Source: Haematococcus lacustris (taxonomy: Eukaryota > Chlorophyta > Chlorophyceae > Chlamydomonadales > Haematococcaceae). Taken from it: a stretch of DNA of 64,000 nt. Below the pieces are notes generated by a model. The model saw only the letters and a program-made list of their open reading frames with translations, searched no databases and had not been told where the DNA came from. The stretch covers positions 4,787,555 through 4,851,554 of the forward strand of contig JASKMD010000006.1 of NCBI GenBank assembly GCA_030144725.1. Direction: 5' to 3'. How positions within the stretch are numbered: the first letter of the stretch is position 1; every line of letters starts with the position of its first letter. A program made the position numbers and the translations under genes. Shown one piece after another: positions 1-10,776 of the stretch.

Positions 1-1301
1 GAAAGTGGGCAGGCTGGCGCCCATGCCAGAGCCCCCCCAGCCCTTAGCGGCACTGTTGACTGACACCACACCACGCGGTAGGGGGTTCAGGCAGCGCATC
101 CGGATGTACAACTGCAGCCTGCAGGTGGCCTCCTCAGCCATCAAGGTAGACCGCAGCATTGAGAGTGGCGTGCAACAAATTGTCATTAACGGCACTGTGC
201 ACCACCGCATGGGCGGCTTGCAGCCTAATGCAGGTCAGCCACCACAGTTTGCCCAGCTCTACATCCTGGACCCCGAGATGCAGCTGCAGCGGCGGATGAG
301 CCTTTTTGGGCCAAGGACTCTGGACCATGACGTGTTGCGGGACCTGCAGCGCATGCTGCTGGCCTGCAACCCCTTTGTCCAGGGCTGCAGAACTGCCATG
401 GAGAGGGCAGCAGCTGATCTCACGCGCGAGTATCACCTCATCATTAGGTAAGCACCAACACCCAATGCTGCCAAGCACTGATGAGTCCGGTTTGTTACAC
501 ACACATGTGTGACACTGTTGCACGGCTGCAGTGCCAATGCTCCTGCTGACCAAAGGCGCTACAACGCCCCAACCTGTACAACAGAAGTGGCTGGGTTCAT
601 GCCCGGTGGCGAGAATGACCCCGTGCCTGCAGTGGGTGTCCCAGCCATGCCACTGCGTCCATGCAACCATACCATGCCATAGCGGTGGGTGTGCCAACAA
701 TGTCCACAAGGAAACCTCTTGGCTTACTTGCAGGTTCCCCGCCGCCAGATTGTGGTGCACACCCGCAATGGTGTTGTGAAGGAGCTTTCAGATCTGCACC
801 CTTCCTACCACCCCATGCACTTCGTGCTTCTCTTCCCACGAGGTGAGACCCGCGGGGAGACATAGTGCTGCCGGCTGTACACCGTTCACCCAACCTTTGT
901 TGCACTGTGCATGTTGTGTCTATGCGCACAGGAGAGCAGGGGTGGCAGCCTGGCATACCCTTGCAGCAGGGTCAAACTATGGGGCAGGGGCTGGAGGAGG
1001 AGGACGAGCGTGCTCACCCTGCAGATGATGGGCGAGAGGAGGCAGGCGACGAGCGAAGGCAACGTTGCGTGACAGCACGGCAGCACGCTGCATATCGCCT
1101 TATGCAGCGGGGGGGCGAGAGCAATGCACTCTTTCGGTGTGGCCGTTTGTTTCAAGAGTACGCTGTCGATTGCTACTGCCAGGTGATGCAATGCCTACTG
1201 CAAACGTCATAATGACATGGGCTTTGTATACGGAGAATGTTGTGTACAATGAGGTGTTTGCTGCATTGCCTGTTGGCCCTGACACCGATGAGGGTTGGTA
1301 G
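1..1301 (+). pseudogene. Helitron Rep/helicase protein remnant (copy 1)
   Basis: Three exons are readable. One runs from the edge to 447 (N-terminal Helitron domain with the FAQLYILDP block; donor GTAAGC). The second is 734-842 (RRQIVVHTRNG ... HPMHFVLLFP). The third starts at 932 (GEQGWQPGIP, then GESNALFRCGRLFQEYAVD near 1108-1178). These blocks are typical of the Helitron helicase-like N-terminal region upstream of the Rep catalytic domain. The reading frame then runs into a deletion junction, and only the C-terminal tail ending in DTDEGW, with stop at 1299-1301, survives. The protein cannot be functional: Rep tyrosines and the Pif1 helicase core are gone. Confidence 0.8.
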
Positions 1302-1532
1302 GGCACATACAACCACTTCCATCACATTCGGACTCACCCACGCGAACTCACTCACTCGAACTCACTCACTCGCACTCAACTATCAAACAATCAGCAATTA
1401 GACACAACACTCAGCACTAACCTCCAGTTTTGGTGTTTTGGATACATGTTGTTCACCTATGTTGCATGTGGCAGAGCGCTGTGGCCAGAGGCTGTGTGCC
1501 CCGTCCGTTGTCGGACGGGCCCGCTGTACTAG
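1..1532 (+). mobile_element. Helitron derivative, copy 1 (5' end outside window)
   Basis: Positions 1-1030 match 3260-4289 almost base for base, so this is a second copy of the element that follows. The right end has the Helitron 3' signature: an inverted repeat (CCGTCCG / CGGACGG, about 1501-1518), then about 10 bases, then CTAG at 1529-1532 and a host T. Between 1031 and 1218 this copy keeps the end of the Rep-side module, then jumps by deletion to the last codons of the helicase at 1219. No helicase motifs remain, so it is non-autonomous. The left end lies outside the window. Confidence 0.85.
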
Positions 1533-2138
1533 TATATCTTCAAAATCGCTAGGGGGGGGGGTCGGCGGAATGGCCTGCGATTGCGCGCACAGCCTCGCAC
1601 TAAATACGTAAGGACTTCCCCCGCACAGAATCTTGAAAGAAGCACTGTGCCGTGAGATCGACTTCCGATCAGCGGATGTAACGCCCCATAAATAGTAGCT
1701 ACCAGCGAACCTGGCTCAGCAAGCGATGGCGATGCAGCCAGCGAAGAGATAGTTCTGACTCCGCGGACGGTCAAAAAGTCAAACGGTTCACAGCCAAAAA
1801 GTCAAACGAGTCAAGTCCAACGATGGCTGCGGCCACATTTGGCTGCGGCTGCTGACAGCCGTGTGGCCCTGTGCCTTCGCCGCGTAGGTAGCCAGTGCGT
1901 GGTAAGGCTGCGCTTCAGCGTACACAGCTCCAGTAGCCACCTCATGCGACCCTCCTCAGTGCCCCTCTAACAGGGCAATGCGATGAGGCGACAACTTGGC
2001 TGGGTGATTGCAGCTGGCCTTCAAGCCGTGCCTGGCCTTGCACTCGCTGTGAGCGGCTGTTGTTACGACTTAGCTACTATGTTGCGCGTATGATTCTCAG
2101 TCTATTGCGCTCTTGCCCAATCCAGGTGTCCAGTCCAG
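1533..2138. other. Spacer between the two Helitron copies; probably holds the 5' end of copy 2
   Basis: No protein-coding similarity was recognised. A Helitron 5' end (a TC dinucleotide preceded by A) must lie in or near this interval for copy 2, but I cannot place it because nothing aligns with copy 1, whose 5' end is outside the window. Confidence 0.4.
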
Positions 2139-4861
2139 GTGCCCCGGACTCACGGACAGCCCCTCGGCGCTTACATTTCAACGATGTTGACTTGCTTGCT
2201 GTGTCGGGTGACGTGTCCGCACACAGCTCCGCCATGCACAGCTATGCAATGCAGACCCGGATCACTCGCTTCCGCAGCCCTGCCAGCAGCCCTCAAGCAC
2301 CAGTGGCAGCACGTGCCAGGTTGCTCACGTTCAGCCCTTTACGCATTAGCCAGCAACTATTTCCAGTCACCGACAACATCCCACTGTCAGCAGCTGACCT
2401 CGCCTCCCCATGTCTTACCCCCCCCCCCGGCAGATGCAGGCCACGCTGCAGCAGACCCCCCCCCAGCAGCTGCAGGCCACGCTGCAGCAGCCCACCCCCC
2501 AGCAGATGCAGGCCACGCAGCCGCAGCCCACCCCCAAACAGATGCAGGCCACGCTCCGGCAGTCCACCCCCCACTACCTGCAGGCCACGCTGCAGCAGCC
2601 CACCCTCAAGCAGATGCACGCCAAACTGCAGCACCCCAATCTCCAGCACCTGCAGCCCGAGGACGTGGAAGGGGAAGGGGCCGACCAAGGGGGAGGGGCA
2701 GGGGCATGCAGGCTGGGCGAGGCAGAGGAAGGGGCAGGGCAAGGGGCGGGCCCAGGGGCAGAGGCAGAGTGGTGGCAGCCTCCCCTCCTGTCAGCCCCGG
2801 TCAAGCACCTCCAGCTGCTGCACACCCTGCCCCGTCTGAAGCCCGCTATCACATGCGCGGCCGACCTGTTCCAGTATTTCATGACAATGACTTGCAGTCC
2901 TCCCTCACCCCACCCGTGGTTTCTGATGAGTCAGACGATTCTGACTTCATCCCAGGTGGGGAGCCGCGGGGTGGCAGGGGCAGGGGGCGAGGCGCCAGGG
3001 GTGCTAGGGGTGCAAGGGGTGCTAGAGACCCTGACCCTGACTACTTGCCGCTTGGGGGGGCTCAAGGGAGAAGGGGTGCTGCTGCCCACCGCAGCTTCAG
3101 GTCAGCACTCGGTGACTCCCTTGCCACCATCCCCCGCCACAACCTGGGCAGTCGACAAGGCTGCTCCTGCCGACACTGCGGGGCGCTCATGTGGCCAGCT
3201 GAACGCCTAGCGGCGAGCAGCGTCGCCCGCCCAGAGTTTGGGATGTGCTGCCAGCGAGGGAAAGTGGGCAGGCTGGCGCCCATGCCAGAGCCCCCCCAGC
3301 CCTTAGCGGCACTGTTGACTGACACCACACCACACGGTAGGGGGTTCAGGCAGCGCATCCGGATGTACAACTGCAGCCTGCAGGTGGCCTCCTCAGCCAT
3401 CAAGGTAGACCGCAGCATTGAGAGTGGCGTGCAACAAATTGTCATTAACGGCACTGTGCACCACCGCATGGGCGGCTTGCAGCCTAATGCAGGTCAGCCA
3501 CCACAGTTTGCCCAGCTCTACATCCTGGACCCAGAGATGCAGCTGCAGCGGCGGATGAGCCTTTTTGGGCCAAGGACTCTGGACCATGACGTGTTGCGGG
3601 ACCTGCAGCGCATGCTGCTGGCCTGCAACCCCTTTGTCCAGGGCTGCAGAACTGCCATGGAGAGGGCAGCAGCTGATCTCACGCGCGAGTATCACCTCAT
3701 CATTAGGTAAGCACCAACACCCAATGCTGCCAAGCACTGATGAGTCCGGTTTGTTACACACACATGTGTGACACTGTTGCACGGCTGCAGTGCCAATGCT
3801 CCTGCTGACCAAAGGCGCTACAACGCCCCAACCTGTACAACAGAAGTGGCTGGGTTCATGCCCGGTGGCGAGAATGACCCCGTGCCTGCAGTGGGTGTCC
3901 CAGCCATGCCACTGCGTCCATGCAACCATACCATGCCATAGCGGTGGGTGTGCCAACAATGTCCACAAGGAAACCTCTTGGCTTACTTGCAGGTTCCCCG
4001 CCGCCAGATTGTGGTGCACACCCGCAATGGTGTTGTGAAGGAGCTTTCAGATCTGCACCCTTCCTACCACCCCATGCACTTCGTGCTTCTCTTCCCACGA
4101 GGTGAGACCCGCGGGGAGACATAGTGCTGCCGGCTGTACACCGTTCACCCAACCTTTGTTGCACTGTGCATGTTGTGGCTATGTGCACAGGAGAGCAGGG
4201 GTGGCAGCCTGGCATACCCTTGCAGCAGGGTCAAGCTATGGGGCAGGGGCTGGAGGAGGAGGACGAGCGTGCTCACCCTGCAGATGATGACCATGCTCTC
4301 GCCTACCAGACTGAGTACCTCAACACACTGCAGCCGCAAGGCTTCCCTCCGCACCGGCTGAGCCTCAAAGTGGGCTTGCCCATCATGCTGTTGCGCAACA
4401 TAAGCTCAACTCTGGGACTGGCCAATGGCACCCGCCTCCTTATCACCGGCCTACGCCCGCATGTCATCAAGGCCAAGATTCTGACCGGCAGCACTGCACA
4501 CGTGGGCACCGAAGCTCTCATCCCGCGCTGCACACTGACGTCAAATGAGGACGGCGGCCTGCCTTTCACACTTATCCGCCGGCAGTTCCCGGTCAAGCCC
4601 GCCTTTGCCATGACCATCAACAAGTCCCAGGGGCAAACCTTCCGCAACGTCGGGGTGTACCTGCCAAGCCCCGTGTTCTCACATGGCCAACTATATGTGG
4701 CCATGTCTCGCGTGGGCCAGGCTTCAGGCCTCAGCATCATGGCCGCGCACCCGCGGCCTGTGCGCGCACCCAACGACGGGGCTTTGTATACGGAGAATGT
4801 TGTGTACAATGAGGTGTTTGCTGCATTGCCTGTTGGCCCTGACACCGATGAGGGTTGGTAG
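2139..4861 (+). pseudogene. Helitron replicase/helicase protein, internally deleted (copy 2)
   Basis: Exon 1 runs from about 2139 (start uncertain) to 3706, exon 2 is 3993-4101 and exon 3 is 4191-4861 with stop TAG. The N-terminus is low-complexity: a 12-residue repeat rich in P, A, D and H (2417-2640), then RGRGRGR basic stretches (about 2670-3040). Next come the conserved Helitron zinc-finger-like block (CSCRHCGALMW, about 3165-3195) and the FAQLYILDP block. Exon 3 fuses GEQGWQPG directly to the helicase C-terminus: LPIMLLRNI, NGTRL, AFAMTINKSQGQTF (about 4600-4640) and LYVAMSRV (4690-4715), which are Pif1 motifs V-VI. Rep catalytic HUH and tyrosine motifs and Walker A/B are missing, so it cannot transpose alone. 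Confidence 0.8.
2417..2640 (+). repeat. 36-bp coding minisatellite in Helitron ORF
   Basis: About six imperfect copies of a 36-bp unit (consensus contains CAGATGCAGGCCACG). It encodes a 12-residue proline/alanine/histidine repeat within the Helitron N-terminal region. Copies diverge by substitution but the period is kept, so the frame stays open. Confidence 0.75.
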
Positions 4862-5060
4862 GGCACATACAACCACTTCCATCACATTCGGACTCACCCA
4901 CGCGAACTCACTCACTCGAACTCACTCACTCGAACTCAACTATCAAACAATCAGCACTTAGACACAACACTCAGCACTAACCACAAGTTTTGGTGTTTTG
5001 GATACATGTTGTTCACCTATGTTGCATGTGGCAGAGCGCTGTGGCCAGAGGCTGTGTGCC

Positions 5061-5092
5061 CCGTCCGTTGTCGGACGGGCCCGCTGTACTAG
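5061..5092 (+). other. Helitron 3' terminal hairpin and CTAG end
   Basis: A 7-bp inverted repeat with a 4-base loop is followed after about ten bases by CTAG. An identical structure ends copy 1 at 1501-1532. A third, eroded copy ends at 8371 in TTAG and lacks the left hairpin arm. This is the recognised Helitron termination signal. Confidence 0.85.
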
Positions 5093-5103
5093 TGATAATG
5101 ATG

Positions 5104-6024
5104 TCACACACAGCTTTCCTGCATGGCAGCAGATGCATGCGACCACTTACCTTGGACGAGCGCACAGATGGGACAGTCACTAAATGCTCCTCTGGGGAGT
5201 TTGGCTTGTAGGTCTATGCGTTGTGGCAATAAGTTGGGCATGGAGAGGAGCCGGTCAATGGGCCGCAGGTAGTCAAAGAATGCTTGGCTGAAGCTGTCTG
5301 TTCTGATCTGCTGAGGTGGGTACAAGGCCAAAGGATGGTGAGCGGCGTTGAGGGCCTCCAGGAAGGCTACATGACAGCACACACAAACACACTTGATGAT
5401 ACGCATGGGTGGCGCATGGCGCAGGTTACAACGCAGGTGACTAGCGATGGCTGACCTTCCATGGAGACACCACACCCTTGTCTGGCCAGCAAAATAATGA
5501 GAGAGGGTTGGGACTGATCGACTGATTGCATGAAGCGCACTCATAGCAAGGGAGCATCAACTTAAAGCGGTCCTGCATGCTGATGTACTCCACCTGCATC
5601 ACCTGAAGTGGCTTCAGGGGGGAAGTTCCCCCCAGAGGCACAAGCATGGTGCTGCCAATCCTCGCTGATAGCTGTTTACATAACTGACTGCAGGGCTGTC
5701 ATTTGAGCTGCCAAGCGCTCCTGATGCTGTTGCAAGACTCCACATACTCCCGCTTGCGCTGCTCCGAATTGGAACGGGTAGCGGCATCTGACCGCTCCCT
5801 GCGCTCCTGCCAAGGCAGAAAAGCTGCAGAACGCAGGTGCTGCTCCTGCTGCGGTTCCTCCTGTAGCTCGTCTGGCACTGCATTTGTGTCCGTCGCTAGC
5901 GGGATTTGGCCTGTCCTGTTGGCTCGCCGCTTAAGCACTGCGCTCGCTCTACATCCCCTGTAACCGCTCCCTTGGCAAGTCCCTTTTGGGCTGCGCGCTT
6001 GAGCTTATCAAAATAAGAACGGTA
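5104..6024 (-). pseudogene. KDZ-type (Kyakuja-Dileera-Zisupton) transposase N-terminal fragment
   Basis: Read from right to left on the minus strand. A short basic exon (about 5984-6024, RSYFDKLKRAAQK) is followed by a charged segment. Next comes a block with MQVEYISMQDRF and CYECASCNQ (about 5480-5590), then FLEALNAAHHPL, YPPQQIRTDSFSQAFFDYL and FSDCPIC (about 5170-5370). The order (cysteine-rich block, hydrophobic helix region, then a CPxC motif) matches the N-terminal region of KDZ transposases as I know them from green algae. A frame change near 5930 and missing downstream catalytic blocks mark it as a fragment. It stops at the Helitron copy 2 terminus, so the Helitron probably inserted into it. 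Confidence 0.45.
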
Positions 6025-7480
6025 GGGAGGGGGTGGGGTGGGGCTGGGAGGGGTTGGGGCAGGGCTGGGCTGCGGCGGCGAGGGGTGGGGTGGCATGACA
6101 ACAACACCAAAATGCAAATGGGTGGGTGGGCGGGTGACTGGGTGCACCTTGCTGTGTAGCGGCACTAGTTGCACTAGGGGTGGCCCTCTCGCCAGCAGCA
6201 AGCCTGCTGCTGCCCTCCCCACCAGCTGCAGCACAGAGGTTGCATTGGGGTGGGACCCCCGTCAGCGGCAGGTCTGTAGGCAGATCCTTTTGGCAGATGG
6301 TTGCTGAGCTGGGCTGGGGCGTGGGCTGCAGAGAGAGGTGCACAGGGGGGGAACAATTGTAGGCACACAAGCATCAAATCACACAACACTCATGCAGCCA
6401 GCAGTCATGCACAAATCAGATTCGAGATCATGCAAGCCAGCAGTCATGCAAGCCATGATCATGCAAGATAGCTGGTTGCTTCCAAGGATTAGACACAGCG
6501 GTTGTGACAAGTATTCCTGTGTCATCAACAACAACAGCATCAACGCAACAACACTAGCACTATTGCATAGCATACCTTGGCAAGGGAATGGGATGCCACC
6601 CAATTGCCATATGTTGCCCTCCAGCCGAGACATTATCCCATCTGTGAATAGGCAGGCAGGGCAAGCTACTTCCTTGATGCTATAGGCAAGCAAGCAACCA
6701 AGTAATGACTATGCTTTTGCACAAGGGGAGAAAGCCCGGCTGCTAAGTTGATGCAGATTGGTACAGATGCGAGTGTTGGATAGTTGCTATCTTAGCGCCT
6801 TATATTAGCCCAGTCATAGGCATAGGCATATAGGCATGAACACTGTCAGCTGGCGGCAGACAGCATGCGCACACTGACTTACATGAAGGGTCTTCGTTGA
6901 CGTCAAACGTCTCAGGGCTGATGGCTGACATCTGCGGACCGCCCAACCCATCGTGGGTGGTTGGCCCGGTGCCCACACGCGCCTGCCGCTGTGGTGGTAC
7001 ATGCTACTCCACACCCTCTTCCGCAGGCTTGCGTCTTGGTGCCCTGCCTTTGCCTGCTGCCATTGCATGTTGTACCGTCACTGTCACTTATCGCTTCTTG
7101 ATGTTGTGCTCGATTATGAAGGCTATAAAGCAATCAATAATGGCCTGACCGGCAGCTACTCTAAGGACTGGCCGTTGGGAGTCTGTCAGGCAGCGCAACA
7201 TGCCCAACAAAGCTCCTCACTAACCCGTTGTCCTCCTCCGCATCCTCCGCACTCCCCGCATTCTCCACGAGAACAGCAAGCAAACCACCACGTAGGTCCA
7301 CTGCCTAAGACCACTACCTCCACTTCAACATGCTGACGATGGGCGCACGAATGTCGAGTATGGTATCGGTCAGTGTGGCTCTGGCTTTGCTGTGGGTCGG
7401 CTGGTGTTAAGGGACAGATTGGGGTCGGCATCGCTGCGGCCGTTCATCAACGATTGCAATAACCGCCCCCTGGCAAGTTC
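6025..7480. other. Unassigned spacer
   Basis: I recognise no gene. The left part is G-rich (6025-6200). Around 6390-6470 the words CATGCAAGCC and CAGCAGTCATGCA recur, suggesting a degenerate tandem array. The rest is unremarkable and probably decayed transposon sequence. Confidence 0.4.
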
Positions 7481-7482
7481 CT

Positions 7483-7573
7483 TTTGGGCTGCGCGCTTGA
7501 GCTTATCAAAATAAGAACGGTCCATCAGGCGGGTGTTGGGCTGCGTTTGCTGGGCAGTAAGGTTGCGCGTCAA
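7483..7573 (-). pseudogene. Second copy of the KDZ-associated basic exon
   Basis: About 40 bases at 7483-7522 are near-identical to 5984-6024 and encode the same RSYFDKLKRAAQK segment. The flanks differ, so this is a separate fragment of the same element family rather than a local duplication of the whole region. Confidence 0.4.
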
Positions 7574-8105
7574 AGCATGCGGAGGAGCCCAGCAAGCTGT
7601 AGTGTGGGTTGCTAGTCGCTAGTGCTTGTCGAGTAGCGCGGTTGGGCAATTCAAAACTTCCCCCATCTACAGCCAACAAATTTCCCCTATATAGGGGGAA
7701 CTTTTACCGGGAGACTTGATTGCCCTTGGACCGGCGCGGGGCGCTTCGAAAGTCACACTTGAGTGAGATGGCTCTGACATTTTTTATTATTCTGCGCCTG
7801 GCGCGAGTCGAACCCCGCTGCTCCGGCTCGCTGGACGCTGCCACGTGTCATGGCGACGCGGGAGGCCCCGGGGTGAGCGGCTCAAGCGAGCCCAAGGGGG
7901 CTATCCCATGAGGGGGAGGGAGACACACTGAGCGACGCGCCCAAGTGTGACGCGCGCGGGACCTCACTCTAATCTCGGCCAGCCCGAGGCGCGCATGGGG
8001 ACCCGCATGGGGAGCCATGCAAGCCAAGTTTGATATTATTCCATGCAGCCAGTGAAAAGATATGGCATAAACTGTGGAGGCAGCAACAGGTGTTAAGGTT
8101 ATAGC
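7574..8105. other. Unassigned spacer
   Basis: No gene recognised. It contains a B-box-like word on the minus strand (near 7800-7825) that is not backed by a tRNA fold. Confidence 0.35.
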
Positions 8106-8169
8106 TAACCCTAACCCTAACCCTAACCCCAACCCTAACCCTAACCCTAACCCTAACCCTAACCCTAAC
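8106..8169. repeat. Interstitial telomere-like repeat (CCCTAA)n
   Basis: About ten and a half units of CCCTAA (TTAGGG on the other strand) with one CCCCAA variant. It lies directly against the Helitron-derived fragment starting at 8170. TTAGGG is the telomere unit in several chlamydomonadalean lineages. This copy is internal, so it is either an interstitial relic or captured sequence. Confidence 0.9.
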
Positions 8170-8371
8170 GATGGGGCGTTATATACGGAGAATGTTGTGT
8201 ACAATGAGGTGTTTGCTGCATTGCCTGCTGGCCTTGACACCGATGAGGGTTGGTAGGGCTGCCTCAGCCATTGCTGTCACATTCGGACTCACTCAGTCGG
8301 ACTCACTCAATTGGACTCACTTACCCAATCACAACACACAAACTTCGTGTCGGACGGGCCCGCTGTATTAG
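8170..8371 (+). mobile_element. Helitron 3' end fragment, copy 3
   Basis: Matches the 3' ends of copies 1 and 2 from the last helicase codons (GENVVYNEVFAALP, ending DTDEGW and TAG near 8256) through CGGACGGGCCCGCTGTATTAG. The left hairpin arm is lost and CTAG has become TTAG. The next base is T, as at the other two ends. It abuts the left arm of the large palindrome exactly. Confidence 0.8.
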
Positions 8372-8621
8372 TGATTGTCCAAAACGATGGGTACGCCTTC
8401 AAGCCTGAGTTCTTGCTTGGGAGCAGACGGAACCCGCATGCTATGGCTGTGCCAAAGCAAGACATCATGGCTGCTGCTGGGAATGTTAATGAAACGCCAG
8501 ATTGGCGAGCAAAGGATCCGAGCATCCTCGCCAGGAGTGGAGGCATGATATCGTCAGGTGTCCGAGGGCCCGCACTTGAGACAGCGTCAAAGAGATCTAT
8601 ATCCGATTTATTGGCGCCCAT
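8372..8621 (-). pseudogene. DUF3987-like P-loop ORF, cut by Helitron end (left copy)
   Basis: Mirror copy of the ORF at 16441 onward. It starts at ATG (8621) and reads through LARMLGSFARQSGVSLTFPA and AYPSFWTI, then stops matching at 8372, exactly where the Helitron TTAG end begins. The right copy continues past this point into a Walker-A-like segment. The frame beyond 8372 belongs to the Helitron. Confidence 0.5.
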
Positions 8622-8839
8622 CTATGAATGTGGTGGAAACGCTATGAGCGACCAGGCAAATTCGGGGGTTGTGTGACGGTCGAGTCTGTGTGAGATCACG
8701 AGGTAGTGATCAAAGTTCATTGCCTACACGAGAGTGTAGGAATAGCGTTAAGATGGACTCTGTTTGGCGAACTCTGGCACAAATGAGTTCGACGCTCATT
8801 GTTGCCTTCGTCAAGCTATGCTGCCTGATAATAGGACTA

Positions 8840-10301
8840 TTAGGGCTGCGATTCAGACCGGGCAAGCAGAAACCTTGTGTTTTTCGCGTTCCCAGTACAG
8901 ATGGTGAGCAGGTTCCCTTGGAGGTGTTTCCAGTCGTAAGGTGTGGAAAGTGGCTTTGGCATCCGATTTAGTGAGTCTAGCTGATACCAGCCTTGGTGCG
9001 TGTGTTTGATTACAGTTGCATGGTGGTGTGATAACAGGAGGACAACATCCGTGGTTGTCGCGCCCGTGCTTGCAATAGTTGTGGTGATCGTCTCTGGTGT
9101 AATACTGTGGGTTGGTAGGTAGGTTGTTGCAGGGTGCAAGTATGTGCATATCTCATGTTATTTGCGGTAGAGGTAGTGGTTAAGTGTGTCGGTTGAGAAT
9201 TTGCCTTTCTCGTGGTAGATGTGGTCAGTTGTGAAGGTTCTGATAGCGTACCCTTTCCCTCGTGCATTTTCTGCAAGGGATTGCAAGTGCGCTTGTGGCT
9301 GCTTGCAGTGGTCAATGACTGCGTGGTAGTCAATGTTTCTTTTTTCCCATGGCCATGTTGAATGCATGTATTAGGCAACACTCTTTGTATTGCCCTTCCA
9401 CGTATATGTGTGTAGGATTGTGGGGTTGGATATACGTAGGGATGGTTGCTAGTGGTGTTTGTTCTGCATGACTAATGATGTGGTGGATGCCCTTGTCCTT
9501 GCATTGGCGTATCTGCTCCCGTGATCGGGTGTTGGGCGTGATGACAAAGAGTTGGTGCATAGTTCGCTTGGTTGCAGTTGAGATGCGTAAGAGGGGTGTG
9601 GGTGTCGTTTCCATGGAGTCCAGTAGGTTCCATGTGCCGTTCATGCACTTCATGGCCATGCTGTGGCCTTGTTTTCTGCACAGGAAAGTGTGTGTACCGT
9701 ATTGGCCAGCGAGGTTCCCTAGGTTATGAGCGGACCAGTCGCAGGGTTGGTTGAGTTAAGCAATGCTCTGCACTGCAAGGCCGTAGTGGGTACGTAGGTA
9801 CATCTCGATCACTTCGTCGGAATAGCCATCTATGCCTCTTGCCATCAGCCATGCGCCACGCTCTAGGTTATCAGTTAGTTGAGGGAGCCTGTTCTCGTAA
9901 AAGTTGTTTATGTCATGCATGGTGACCCATTCATGTCCCGCAACATTGTTCAGGGAGTAGACCTGGCATGCGGAGCTATCCTTATCTTGCTGGAAGTGCT
10001 TGAAAGTCGGGCTTGGGTTAGCTTCAACGTCTCCAGCGGCTAGCAAGAGCCATGCCACGTAGTCATCCCGTGCGGCAGCTATGGGGTTCAGGGTGCCGTT
10101 AGTCCAGTCGGTTTCGCCTTTTGTTGTTTGATAGCAATAGTAGACATGCAGGGTGTTGTTAAACTGGGATACTGTGTATGTGCGGCCGTTGTTCACCCCA
10201 TGGGTGGAGAGGTGGAATCTATGGGCGACCATGCAGAGAGAGCTTGAGGCGGCTAGGGTGCCATCTAGGCCTGTCATGAGGTTGTACCCAATGGCTCGCA
10301 T
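8840..10301 (-). pseudogene. 2A-like plus tandem cysteine protease ORF (left copy, 2A motif mutated)
   Basis: Mirror of 14761-16222. The first ORF starts at ATG 10301 and carries GDVEANPSP, encoded at about 10008-10030. The glycine needed for ribosome skipping (NPGP) is serine here (AGC for GGC). Both protease modules follow with the same breaks as the right copy. It is therefore a sister copy expected to make an unskipped product, if it makes anything. Confidence 0.6.
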
Positions 10302-10776
10302 TGTAGGCCTGCATGCGCCTAGCCGCTTTCTGTGGCGCCTTAGGCATTGTCTGGATCTTTAGCCGTGGGTGTGGGGCGATGATGCAAGCTTGTTTTGATG
10401 GTGTAGGTGCCGATAGTGAAGAGGAGGATGTAGTTCACTAGACTCTCTTGTTGGTTGATGATTCTTCCCGTTTGAGTGCCAATGTGACGGTGGGCGGCGC
10501 AGGCGGTCTCATCTTGGTGTGGTTAATTGTTCACACTATTTTTAGTTACATGGGCTACTTCGTATGCATGTGACATGGTGCCATAGCGGGGTTCAAGGGC
10601 CGACAGGAGTGCAGGAGAGCATTCCTATCGTAGCTCTAGTGCTCTATTACTATATGGTGCTCCTATCTTATTGAGGTCTCGATGGTTGCCCCGCAGCCGC
10701 ATGTGCTGATCAGAGCCTGTTGGGTGCACAGGGCACTGTAGCAGGCTAGTCCCGCTCTTTCTCCATTGCAGCTCCG

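Larger units (their letters stand above)
2060..5092 (+). mobile_element. Helitron derivative, copy 2 (tandem to copy 1)
   Basis: The right end is well defined: hairpin CCGTCCG-TTGT-CGGACGG at 5061-5077, then CTAG at 5089-5092 followed by T, identical in layout to copy 1. The left end is approximate. It encodes the N-terminal module and, after a deletion at 4289/4290, the C-terminal Pif1-type helicase motifs. It therefore keeps what copy 1 lost and lost what copy 1 kept. Insertion between A and T without target duplication is established Helitron behaviour. Here the 3' junction abuts a KDZ transposase fragment. Confidence 0.8.

Noticed and set aside
7735..7905. tRNA-derived SINE on the minus strand (B-box-like GGTTCGACTCG)
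   Set aside because: The T-arm does not pair well and no A-box at the right distance was found.
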